The notes below the pieces were generated by a model. That model made no database searches. It was not told the DNA's origin and saw only the letters and a list, made by a program, of their open reading frames with translations. The position numbers and the translations under genes are program-made. Source: Coffea arabica (taxonomy: Eukaryota; Streptophyta; Magnoliopsida; Gentianales; Rubiaceae). From it: 64,000 bases of DNA. The stretch covers positions 20,639,001 through 20,703,000 of the forward strand of contig NC_092316.1 in the NCBI RefSeq assembly GCF_036785885.1. The letters run 5' to 3'. Positions 34,391 to 43,205 of the stretch are shown here, one piece after another; the stretch's first letter is position 1; each line of letters opens with the position of its first letter.

Positions 34391-35362
34391 GTAATGATAT
34401 GGGTTTGCTGCATGAAACTAAACAGTTTCTTGCACAAAACTTTAAAATGAAAGATATGGGTGAAGCCTCTTATGTCATTGGCATAGAGATTCATAGAGAT
34501 AGAACAAGAAAAATTCTTGGTCTATCTCAAAAGGCATACATTGAAAATGTTTTAGAAAGATTTGGAATGAAGCACTACTCTTCCATTGCAGCTCCTATTG
34601 TCAAAGGAGAAAAATTCAGTTTGGATCAATGTCCTAAAAATGGGTTGAAACGAAAAGAGATGGATAGGATTCCGTATGCTTCGCTTGTTGGAAGCCATAT
34701 GTATGTTCAAGTCTGCACCAGACCTAATATTGCTTTCACAGTTGGAATGCTAGGTAGGTATCAAAATAATCCTGGAAAGAATCACGGGAAAGCTACCAAA
34801 AGAGTTTTGAGATATTTGCAAGGGACCAAGGACTACAAACTTATATACAAACAATCTGACTATTTAGAAGTACTTGGATATTCCAATTCAGATTTTGCTG
34901 GATGTGTGGACTCAAGCAAATCTACTTCAGAGTATATTTTCCTTCTTACTGGAGAAGCAGTATCTTGGAGAAGTATAAAACAAACAATTGTTGCATCATC
35001 CACAACAGAAGCAGAATTTATTGCATGCTATGAAACTACATTACAAGGTTTATGGTTGAAGAACTTCATATCAGGCCTACAAGTGACCATTGAAAATCTT
35101 CTGTGACAACTCTGCTGCTGTGTTCTTTACTAAGAACAACAAGAGTGGAAGTCGAAACAAGCATATCGATATTAAGTTCTTAATGGTCAGAGATCATGTT
35201 AAAAAGCAGGAAGTAATCATTGGGCATATTAATACTAAATTAATGATTGTTGATCCTATGACGAAAGGATTGTCGGCAAAAGTCTTTCAGGATCATGCAA
35301 CTCATATGGGATTCAACAGCTCATGCTATATTATTTCTATTTTCTTGACCATTTGTGTCTAG
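34391..35362 (+). pseudogene. Copia RT C-terminus and RNase H
   Basis: 34399-35106 reads M-K-D-M-G-E-A-S-Y-V-I-G-I-E-I, G-L-S-Q-K-A-Y-I, Y-A-S-L-V-G-S-H-M-Y, T-R-P-N-I-A, then RNase H Y-S-N-S-D-F-A-G-C, S-W-R-S-I-K-Q and S-S-T-T-E-A-E-F-I-A. A frameshift near 35095 moves to F-C-D-N-S-A-A-V and H-I-D-I-K-F-L-M-V-R-D, ending by 35362. About 330 bp of untranslated sequence precedes the 3' LTR. Confidence 0.9.
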
Positions 35363-35689
35363 ACATTTGTTATTAATGTTTGCGCGTATTAAAATTGATA
35401 CATGTATAAAGAAGTTATCTTTTGATCCATAAAGTTGGATCCTAAGTAACTTATGTGAAGTTATTCATAAAGTTCTTTTAGAGCATTTGATTAGGAAGTA
35501 TAATATATTGTAATACATGGAAGGAAGTGTTCACAATAAGAACATAACCGCCATTATTCAAGTATTCTTATTTTCTAGTTAAGCAACTGTTCATAACTAT
35601 TGAGTCTATTAAGTGACAATAAAGACTTATGGCCGTTTAACCATCATTCAAAGGTTATCTGATTATGACATGTGAGTCAAGTAAGAGAA

Positions 35690-36256
35690 TGTAAGACTTA
35701 CCTCCTTTAGAGGCAATTATGACCTACATAATTGATTCTAAAGTGATTGATATTTTAATTAATTGATTAATATCCCATTAGATAGTGATTGATGATTGAT
35801 ATTCTGATTAATTGATTGACATTTTATCAATAATTAATTAATATCTTTCATTTATTAATGATTGATTGGTATCTACTATTAATTGATATCTTTTTCAATT
35901 AGTTAATCCATGAATTAGTCAGAAAATGTTATTTCAGTTATGAATTTTGGCAATATTTTCTTGATGGAAGGAAATCCTAGGGATTTTTGTATTTGCCAGT
36001 AAGGGTCTCTAGCCTAACTTATAAATAGCTTGTGATATTCCATCAATTGTACACTTTTGATTAGGCATAGATTAGAAGATTCTTACTCTAAATTTTCCTT
36101 CTACTTTTCTTCTTCTACACATCTACATTGTTTTTTTTTTTTTTGTTAATATAGACAAGAAGAAGGCAAGAAAACAAGGAGCTGTAAGGATTAATCTCTG
36201 CTCAACAACAATAGTTAGAGATAAATCATTTAAAACTACTTAGTACAACTCATTTG
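35690..36256 (+). repeat. 3' LTR of the Copia element, 3' end missing
   Basis: Starts TGTAAGACTT after the purine-rich AAGTAAGAGAA. It follows the 5' LTR through CTTTAGAGGCAATTATGAC, GACAAGAAGAAGGCAAGA and ACAACTCATTTG, then departs at 36257; the final 18 or so bases of the 5' LTR are absent. No target duplication could be found, so the right edge has been altered. Confidence 0.8.
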
Positions 36257-36541
36257 ATTAGGGCTTCGCTCATCCTCCCTCTAGTAGATGCTTTTCTCTC
36301 TCTTGGAATAAGAGCCTTATCTCTCTATTGATGGGAGTATTAGCACCATTTCAAACTTTCAAAAACTTTAATTTCCCGCACCTTTAATAAAAATCTAGAT
36401 CTATCTGAATCTGGTCAAAGCTTTCAATGCAACCAAAACCATTGAATTAGTGAAGTAATGAAAAAATCTGAGAAGTTGAAGTACGAGTATGAGCAATGCA
36501 ACAACTAAAAAGCTTCAAGCTAGGTAAAACTTGAAAGCCGA
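36257..36541. other. short unassigned spacer between two LTR elements
   Basis: About 285 bp starting GATTAGGGCTTCGCTCATCC. No gene or clear repeat is visible. It may be original flanking DNA or a fragment of another element. Confidence 0.4.
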
Positions 36542-37237
36542 TGATGTGAATTCGAATCCCCAAACTCCCGCTCTTGAATAAATGAATTGCACCGGTAGCG
36601 GAAGGATTTATCTTGATTAGGTTATAGAATAAAAGTTGATGGAAAAATCTCGACTCCTCTAACCCTCGAAATTATGAATCTTGAATTTAATCGTGACCCA
36701 TAACTTAACAAATTAGTGAATCAAGATTTGTTGGTAGAATGACACCACAATTCAACGTGATCTTAAATTGATAAGCCAAACTTGAACAAAGGAGATGCAA
36801 CTCACTTTGTATCAAAGGACGCTCCCAAAGGAATAAGAAAGAGAAAACTCTCAATTTTTATTCATCTGATAATTGTTTAACTACAAAAAATATCATAAGT
36901 TTGACTATTTATAACCTTACAAAGAAGCAAACCTACTCTAAGTTGGAAACAATGCAAGTTTTCTTATTCAACTTGACTAACTAATGGACAATTTATAATC
37001 GGCCCAATGAAGGCATTAAGCTAGCCGAACATAACCCAATAAAAAATTAATAACTAACTCAAGTAATATCAAGTCTAGAGACTCTAAATCAGATCCAACT
37101 CAACATGAGATGTTAGACTGAACTTATTCCTACCAAATTAACTAGAAATCTGAAAAATAAACTACTAAATTACTACTAAAATACTCAATCTCTTGCAGCT
37201 CAAAACATGGCCCATAAGCGACCTATATTTCGCATCA
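36542..37237 (-). repeat. 3' LTR of the non-autonomous element
   Basis: Plus-strand view: starts TGATGTGAATTCGAATCCCC and ends ATATTTCGCATCA. It matches 39684-40380 throughout with about 10% differences by eye, for example GGAGATGCAACTCACTTTGT and AAAACTCTCAATTTTTATTC. Confidence 0.92.
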
Positions 37238-37250
37238 TTCCCCTCCTATT
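37238..37250 (-). promoter_or_regulatory. polypurine tract of the non-autonomous element
   Basis: The minus strand reads AATAGGAGGGGAA directly before the 3' LTR start TGATGCG. This fixes the orientation as minus. Confidence 0.85.
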
Positions 37251-37326
37251 AGAAAAGATTTACCCTCAAATCATAGATGGAAATGAATGACACCAGCAAG
37301 AGTTGGCAGTATGCAACCCCAAATCT

Positions 37327-37881
37327 CTACATATTGGCTCTCTTAAATTGAATGATACTTGCATACGTCATAATTGTTATACTTCGGTGCACATGTCTCT
37401 TGGATAGCTTAAAAATGCTCACAATCAACCATGGAAAACTCATGGCTTTACTCCAATGTCTCCTTGAAGATAATGCATGTAGCTTTGGTTCCATGATGCA
37501 AGGTAAAATGTATGGTTCATTGGCAGCAAAGTCACATCTTCTTGGATCCTCCATAATGCAATTGACAAAATGAAGAACACCTTGAACATGATCAATTTTA
37601 TTAGATTGAGTATCTCTTAGAACACTTGTTGTAAAATGGTAAGAAGGCATAGGACAAGATTCAAGAGCAAGAACTCCCTTTGAAATTTCATTATTCCTCC
37701 TAACAAGCAAAGTAGGCTCATGGGTGCAGTTGAATATCAATGGATAGCAAAGGGATATAACACTTAAGATGCAAATTGCATGAAAATTCTGATATTCACC
37801 AATGGATTTAGGAATAGAACATGCCATGATCAAATCAATCTCTCCTTGCTTAACCTGCATAAAAGAAGAAAAACTAAACAA
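37327..37881 (-). CDS. unknown ORF B of the non-autonomous LTR element
   Basis: A 184-codon minus-strand frame, open from near 37881 to a stop at 37327. It contains [26 protein letters not shown], an [13 protein letters not shown] stretch and a basic end ([10 protein letters not shown]). I recognise no domain. Just before V-K-Q-G-E the minus strand has a pyrimidine-rich TTTTTCTTCTTTTATGCAG, which looks like a 3' splice site, so the first residues may be intronic and ORF B could be a second exon after ORF A. Its conceptual length and open frame in an old element are notable. Confidence 0.45.
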   Translation of the reverse strand: MFSFSSFMQVKQGEIDLIMACSIPKSIGEYQNFHAICILSVISLCYPLIFNCTHEPTLLVRRNNEISKGVLALESCPMPSYHFTTSVLRDTQSNKIDHVQGVLHFVNCIMEDPRRCDFAANEPYILPCIMEPKLHALSSRRHWSKAMSFPWLIVSIFKLSKRHVHRSITIMTYASIIQFKRANM

Positions 37882-37964
37882 AGCGAAGGTAAGTTAGTTA
37901 GGAAAATAAGCCCTCGTATTTTTGTCCAAGGTCAGTGCACTTTCTCCCTTTTCTTCCTTCTCAA

Positions 37965-38603
37965 CTAACTCATGACAACTAATTTCTTAGATGGAACTTC
38001 AAGGTTTTCAAACTCAAGTTCATTGTTAGCATACATAGACAGTTCTTCAATCAATGGCAGACTAAAAGGAACATCTCTTTTATTACCATCGGTTGACACA
38101 TGATTAAGTTGCTTAAAGTATGAATTCAGCACTTGGCTAATTTCTCCCATCATAGAGTCAACCAATTCTTTAGTCTGACTTCGAAAATCATCTTTTGATT
38201 CATGAGGCTTTGACTCAATTCGAGAATTCTTAGACTCCATGACTTGATTGTCACAACATTCCTTAGATGAAGCTAGTTTGGTTGATAAAGACCTTGGCTT
38301 GGATGCTCTACTCAAACTCCTTTGCTCCTCCTCACACTCATTACAAGTATGCTTATATCTTTCACATACATACAAAGCACGAAAATGATCCATTTCTTCC
38401 CGAAGTGAATTAAACTCATGTTGTGAATGCGACAGTCTCAAAGAAGTTTTGGAACTAGAGTGATCAAAATCCCTCCTCTTGGAAGGTTCGTACTCCAAGA
38501 ATTCTTGATGATATGAATGAGATGCAACTCCATGAGACATGGTTAAGTGACTTGCAAAATTGGTTGGCAAAGAAAAGAAATTCCTCACAACACACAAGCT
38601 CAT
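37965..38603 (-). CDS. unknown ORF A of the non-autonomous LTR element (212 aa)
   Basis: Minus-strand frame of 212 codons, first ATG upstream of M-S-H-G-V-A-S-H-S-Y-H. It is highly charged, with L-R-E-E-M-D-H-F-R-A-L-Y (likely coiled coil), C-N-E-C-E-E-E-Q, many K-S-R and S-K pairs, and a C-terminal P-L-I-E-E-L-S-M-Y-A-N-N-E-L-E-F-E. No zinc knuckle CX2CX4HX4C and no capsid motif is seen. It occupies the gag position of the element, so a divergent Gag-like structural protein or a captured host fragment are both possible. I cannot assign a function. Confidence 0.5.
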   Translation of the reverse strand: MSLCVVRNFFSLPTNFASHLTMSHGVASHSYHQEFLEYEPSKRRDFDHSSSKTSLRLSHSQHEFNSLREEMDHFRALYVCERYKHTCNECEEEQRSLSRASKPRSLSTKLASSKECCDNQVMESKNSRIESKPHESKDDFRSQTKELVDSMMGEISQVLNSYFKQLNHVSTDGNKRDVPFSLPLIEELSMYANNELEFENLEVPSKKLVVMS

Positions 38604-39661
38604 GTGTATGCGCTCGTCACTCTTGTATCACTCAAATTTACACACTGTAATAATCTCACCACTCTTTCAAGTCCTTGATCACAATCCTCATGACAATATG
38701 GATTGCTCACAATTTGATCAAGATGGCTCAACAATTCAATTAACAAGTGGCAATGGATAGAATTTCAAGAAAATAGCTCGAATGTGACTCAATGAGACTT
38801 GACTCAAAATCTGGAAAATTTGACTCAAAATTACACAAGAATAGAAGAAACAACGGGTATAATTGATAAAACAATGACTCGGCAGAAATTTGAAAACTTA
38901 GAGACTCTACCCAATTGTACTTGACTGGAATTTGGAAGTTTAGATCAATTAATTCTTGGATTTACTTTTGGAAAGCGAAATATTATTTTAAGGAGCTTTT
39001 CTAAGTGTATCAAGTGGCTTAACAAATCAAATTGGACAAGAATTTATGTGACCAGATTTTGGCAACAATCCAAGTCAAATTAGGTTTCCAAATTCAAGAC
39101 TATTTTCTTGTTTCCAAATTCAAGGCTATGATCCATCCAAGAACTTATTTCTTCTTTTTTTTTTTCAGATCAAGTTTTTTTCTCCTTTTTTTATTCTTTC
39201 AATTCAAATCAAGAAACAAGAACAACCGCAATTCCAAGTTCAAGAAGATGAATTAGGGTTTCAACAATCACAATATTTTGAAATTTTTTGATTCAAGATT
39301 TCCAAGAACCCAACTATACAATCCAAGAATTAAAAAAAAAAAAAAAAACACCAAAGGTACGGAATTTTTTTTGTTTCGGATGAATGGTAACTGCTATAGT
39401 ATGATGAAAGTATTTGCTACAATACGATGAACAGTAATCACTACAGTATGATGCTACAGTACTGATTTTTTTTTTTACTCAATAAAATACAAACAAAGAT
39501 GACTCAACAAGAAATCAAGGAAACAACTAGAAACAAACGATACAAATAGAACTATGAAGATTCAAACCCTAAAGGTGGAACTTTTTGCTTTGAATTGGGT
39601 AGGGTTTGGTAGAAGAATAAAGAAGAAAATAAGAAAAGAAAATGATATTAACCTGGATCAA

Positions 39662-39681
39662 GAGTTGAAACTCTGATACCA
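39662..39681 (-). promoter_or_regulatory. primer binding site of the non-autonomous element
   Basis: The minus strand reads TGGTATCAGAGTTTCAACTC two bases inside the 5' LTR end (CATATCA, then GT). The first 11 bases equal the tRNA-Met complement used by the nearby Copia and Gypsy elements. Confidence 0.88.
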
Positions 39682-39683
39682 AC

Positions 39684-40380
39684 TGATATGAATTCGAATC
39701 CCCAAACTCTCGCACTTGAAGAAATGAATTGCACAAGCAGCGGAAGAATTTATCTTGATTAGATTATAGAACAAAAGTTGATGGAAAAACCTCGACCTCT
39801 CTAACTCCCGAAGTTATGAATCTTGAATTTAATCACGACCCACAATTTAACGAATTAGCGAACAAAGATTTGTTGGTAGAATGGCGCCACAATTCAATAT
39901 GATCTTGAACTGAAAAGCCAAAACTTAAACAAAGGAGATGCAACTCACTTTGTATCAAGGGACGCTCCCAAAAGAGTAAGAAAGAGAAAACTCTCAATTT
40001 TTATTCATCTCATAATTGTCTAACTACCGAAAATATCATAAGCTTAGCTATTTATAGCTTTACAAAGAAGAAAACCTAATCTAAATTGGAAGCAATGCAA
40101 GTTTCCTTATTCGACTTGACTAACTAATGAACCATTTATAATCGGCCCAATGAAGGTATTAAGTTGGCCGAACATAACCCAATAAAAAGCTAATAATTAA
40201 TTCAAATAATAGCGAGTCTAAAAACTCTAAATCAGATCCAACTCAACATGAGATGTTGGACTGAACTTATTCCTACCAAATTAACTAGAAATCTGGAAAA
40301 TAAACTACTAAACTACTACTAAAATACTCTATATCTTGCAACTCAAAACATGGCCCATAAGCAACCCATATTTCGCATCA
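39684..40380 (-). repeat. 5' LTR of the non-autonomous element
   Basis: 697 bp, plus-strand edges TGATATGAATTCG and TTTCGCATCA. It pairs with 36542-37237 and abuts the primer site. Confidence 0.92.
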
Positions 40381-40694
40381 ACTGACTTTTATTTCTTTGC
40401 CTTTGTAATAGTAGTAGCAATATTGTATGGATTCTGAGCTTCTTATCCGTGTTAGCTTCTTTTCTGTTTTTGAGTGGTTTTAGCTTCCCTTTCTGTCTAG
40501 TTTCTGTCTCTCTCTAGTAATATAGTAAAGTCGACTTCTCAGTAGAGATAGGACCCTGGGTTCCCACTTGCTACAAGATTCTTATTCCCTTTGCTTTAAT
40601 TGTAGATCTAGTTTTTCTCTTTCGGGATTAGTTTTTTTATTTCTTTCCTTAGCACTAGAGTGAGGATTACTCTATAGTACCTCGTTATATATCA

Positions 40695-42125
40695 ATGAAG
40701 GTGGATTTAGCAGAAATGATAGAAAAGTTCTCCTTAGTTAGGAACGAACTATCTGGAGCTATATTGGATATGGGTGACTTGAAAAGTGGAATTAGAGAGT
40801 GCAAGGATAGTCTCATTGGAAGAGTTATGGGAGAGAAGGTTGTAAACTTCACAGATGTAAAAAATTTTGTTACAGCTGCCTATGGTTATCCCAAAAATCT
40901 GACAATTTTGGAAATAGGACCTAACCTTTTCCAATTCAAATCCCCAACACAGAGGATAAGGAAATAATAGTGGAAGGAGGTTCATGGATAATAGACAACC
41001 AAATCCTGTCCTGAATAGATAGGAAGAGGGGATAGAAGGAAAAATAGAAGCATTTAAGATGGCCTCTTGTGGGTACAGGTTTGGAACCTACCTGTACAGT
41101 GGCTAATAAGAGAAGTAGGTTATAAGATAGGAGCAGTGTTTAAACAGGTTAAAGATGTTATAATTCCTCATATGGGAGGAAAGAAGGGAAGACATTTGAA
41201 GATGCTAGTGCTAGCAGATCTGTCAAAACCTCTTCTTAGAGGAACCATAGTGAAAACTGCAGGTAAAATGAAATGGGTAGTCTTCAAGTATGAAAGATGC
41301 CTAGATTTCTGCTATAACTGTGAAATCATTGGTCATAATGAGAGAACATGTACCAATCAGCAAGAATTAGCAGGTGGATTTGCAGATAACCAATATGGTC
41401 CTTGGCTGAGAGCAAGTACTTTTAAAGGATCCTTATAGAAGGAACAAACAAGGCATAAGATGGACAAAGATAGACGGTACTAGAAATTTCAAAATAGAGA
41501 ACTGATTGAAAAGGTTAAACCAAGAAGCCGCTTTGAGAAAAATCAAAGGAACTAAATATGATTCTAGAGAGTGAAAAGACTTATCACCAAGAGCTGGCAA
41601 GAGACTTGAATGTGATGTGAATTGAAGCTAAGCAAAATGTTCCTCCTCAAAGTATAAACTACAAAGGAATTCCCCAGGTTCAACAAGAGTATTAGCAACA
41701 CCAAGAGGGATTAGTGTCTGAGCAGCTAGAAGCAAACTGCAAAGATGTAGTAAAGACCCAAACTTTGGAGGAAGCTGCTGAGATGGAGGAGGATAGTAAT
41801 GTAAGAATAAGTACTATTGATAAGCCTAAAACATTGGGAGGTGAACAAGAGGATGGGATGATGATTCAAGAGACATATAATAATAGTGAGAGGGTTGAAT
41901 TCTCCCATTAAAGCCAAACAGCCTTTAAGAGAATTGAATGGCCAAGAGAACAATCAGGCAGGCATGGGAAAGAGGAAAATGACTCTTAGAGATAAGGAAA
42001 TGGAGGAAGTAGGAACTGAGAATCAAAACTTGAAAAAAGCTAAATCAACAAAGTTGGTGGAAATAAGAGAGCCTTTAAAAGTGGAGGTGTGGTCCTTCCC
42101 TGATGGCGCCCCCAAGGAAATATGA
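40695..42125 (+). pseudogene. LINE ORF1 (DUF4283 domain and CCHC zinc knuckle)
   Basis: From ATG 40695 the frame reads through G-R-V-M-G-E-K-V-V-N-F and W/Y-G-Y-P-K-N-L-T-I-L-E-I-G-P-N-L-F-Q-F, a DUF4283-type pattern. After a frameshift it gives E-G-G-S-W-I-I-D-N-Q-I-L and W-V-Q-V-W-N-L-P-V-Q-W-L. The knuckle is C-Y-N-C-E-I-I-G-H-N-E-R-T-C (41310-41355). The C-terminal part (41714-42125) is charged and low in complexity. ORF1 proteins of plant LINEs bind element RNA. Several frameshifts and stops inactivate this copy. Confidence 0.85.
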
Positions 42126-42462
42126 GACTTGTTGTATGGAATTGTCAAGATGTGGAGAGCCCCTTGATCATTCTCCATTTGAGGGAGATTAACAACCTTC
42201 TCTCTCTAGAATTTATTTTCCTTAGACTAAGAATAGAAAAAGGTATATGGATAGAGTAAAAAACTGGCTAAGGTTTGATAATAGTGTGGTAACTAAGACT
42301 ATGAACAGGGTAGGTGGTATGTGTTTATTGTGGAAAGATGAGATCAGAGTTTTGGCAATATTCCAAACAATTTTCACTATTGAACCAAAAATAGAGGGAA
42401 GGGAACCACAGGAAGAGTGGTGGTTTATAGGAGTGTATGCAAAGCAAGGCAAATTAATATAA
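42123..42462 (+). pseudogene. LINE ORF2 start (AP-type endonuclease fragment)
   Basis: ATGAGACTTG at 42123 opens M-R-L-V-V-W-N-C-Q, the standard beginning of the plant LINE endonuclease with its metal-binding Asn. After a frameshift the frame gives M-D-R-V-K-N-W-L-R-F-D, G-G-M-C-L-L-W-K-D and W-W-F-I-G-V-Y. It ends near 42462 without the remaining nuclease or any RT. Confidence 0.85.
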
Positions 42463-42470
42463 AACATTGG

Positions 42471-43205
42471 GTTGCCTCCTAATAAACGTTATTGTTTATA
42501 ATCGTTGGCTCAAATCAAAAGTCATAATTTTTGGAGAATATTTTGGAGGGGATAAAGAACTAATTCCTCCTCAAGTGTTAAAACTTCTCTTTCTATCCTC
42601 CATTTTTTAGCTTACCCAAACTCCAAACCATCTACATTATCAACAAGAAAATGTTAGCATTATTACAATATATATGAGAATTTTTTAAAAAACAATTCAA
42701 ACAATCCCAAGGCCTACTTGATTTCTTTGGATTAAGAAGATTTGAAGTAAAATAATTCACTTCATAAATTTCAATCACCTTTTTATTTTCCCAATCATTT
42801 TTTTATCTCACATACATCACATCACAAAAAGTGTTACAGTAATTATTTCAAATAAATCATCCAAACAAACTCTTATCCAAACAAACTATTTGTCTATTTG
42901 AATTTTAGGACTAAGGACATCTTTTTCTTTAGTTCTTAATATTTTTTTGGGTTCAAAATCGTTTTCAAATTAGCAAAAATATTCTTCTCCTCCTCTTCAC
43001 CAGGAAAATTCTGAACGCCGATACACCGTACGTTCAGGCCACGTTGCCCATCACCCATCTTAACAAAGACGTATTAGCAGTAAGATTTTCTTGCTTATGT
43101 TCCAAGTAGATTTTCTTGCTCATAGTCTGAGTATTTAACTGTAGTTTTATTTATCCCGAACAGTGCAGCAATAGCGGCAGCCTTGCCACCAGTACAAAAC
43201 AGAGA
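42471..43205. other. 5' flank and leader of CstF50
   Basis: No gene is seen at 42471-42960; 42680-42890 contains GTTACAGTAATTATTTCAAA and CATCCAAACAAACTC, wording common in plant MITEs, but no paired ends were found. From about 42980 the sequence becomes mixed in composition and probably contains the promoter and 5' UTR of CstF50, whose ATG is at 43206. No clear TATA box could be fixed. Confidence 0.4.

Larger units (their letters stand above)
21983..36256 (+). mobile_element. Ty1/Copia retrotransposon, interrupted by a nested Gypsy element
   Basis: The element has a 5' LTR (21983-22593), a tRNA-Met primer site (22596-22608), gag (about 23590-24114), an inserted Gypsy element (24115-31944), the gag remainder and protease-integrase-RT-RNase H (31945-35290), and a 3' LTR (35690-36256). 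Both LTRs begin TGTAAGAC and share the repetitive ATTAATTGATTGACATTTTATCAATAATTAATTA-like interior (less than 20 bases matched at a stretch in places). Removing the insertion restores a Copia gag reading frame. The pol frame is broken by many stops and by active-site changes, so the copy is dead. Confidence 0.9.
36542..40380 (-). mobile_element. non-autonomous LTR retrotransposon with two unknown ORFs and no pol
   Basis: LTRs at 36542-37237 and 39684-40380 (696 and 697 bp), primer site at 39662-39681 and polypurine tract at 37238-37250 define a complete minus-orientation element of about 3.8 kb. The 2.4-kb interior has no protease, RT, RNase H or integrase signature. Two ORFs (38603-37965 and 37881-37327) are unrecognised. 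The LTRs share scattered words with the Gypsy LTRs at 24115/31205, such as GCCACAATC and GATTGATAAGCC-like stretches, suggesting a distant relative that could use Gypsy enzymes. Flanks GCCGA and ACTGA agree at only 3 of 5, so a target duplication is not convincing. Confidence 0.88.
40385..42470 (+). mobile_element. LINE-1 type retrotransposon, 3'-truncated
   Basis: A leader of about 300 bp with pyrimidine-rich TCTGTCTCTCTCTAGTAATA precedes ORF1 (40695-42125) and the first 340 bp of ORF2 (endonuclease). RT and the 3' poly(A) end are missing; similarity ends near 42465. L1-type copies usually lack the 5' end, so loss of the 3' end implies later deletion or rearrangement. Confidence 0.8.

Noticed and set aside
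36540..36560. T-arm-like GAATTCGAATCCCC, considered as a tRNA gene
   Set aside because: It recurs at both LTR starts of the non-autonomous element and no cloverleaf can be formed around it.
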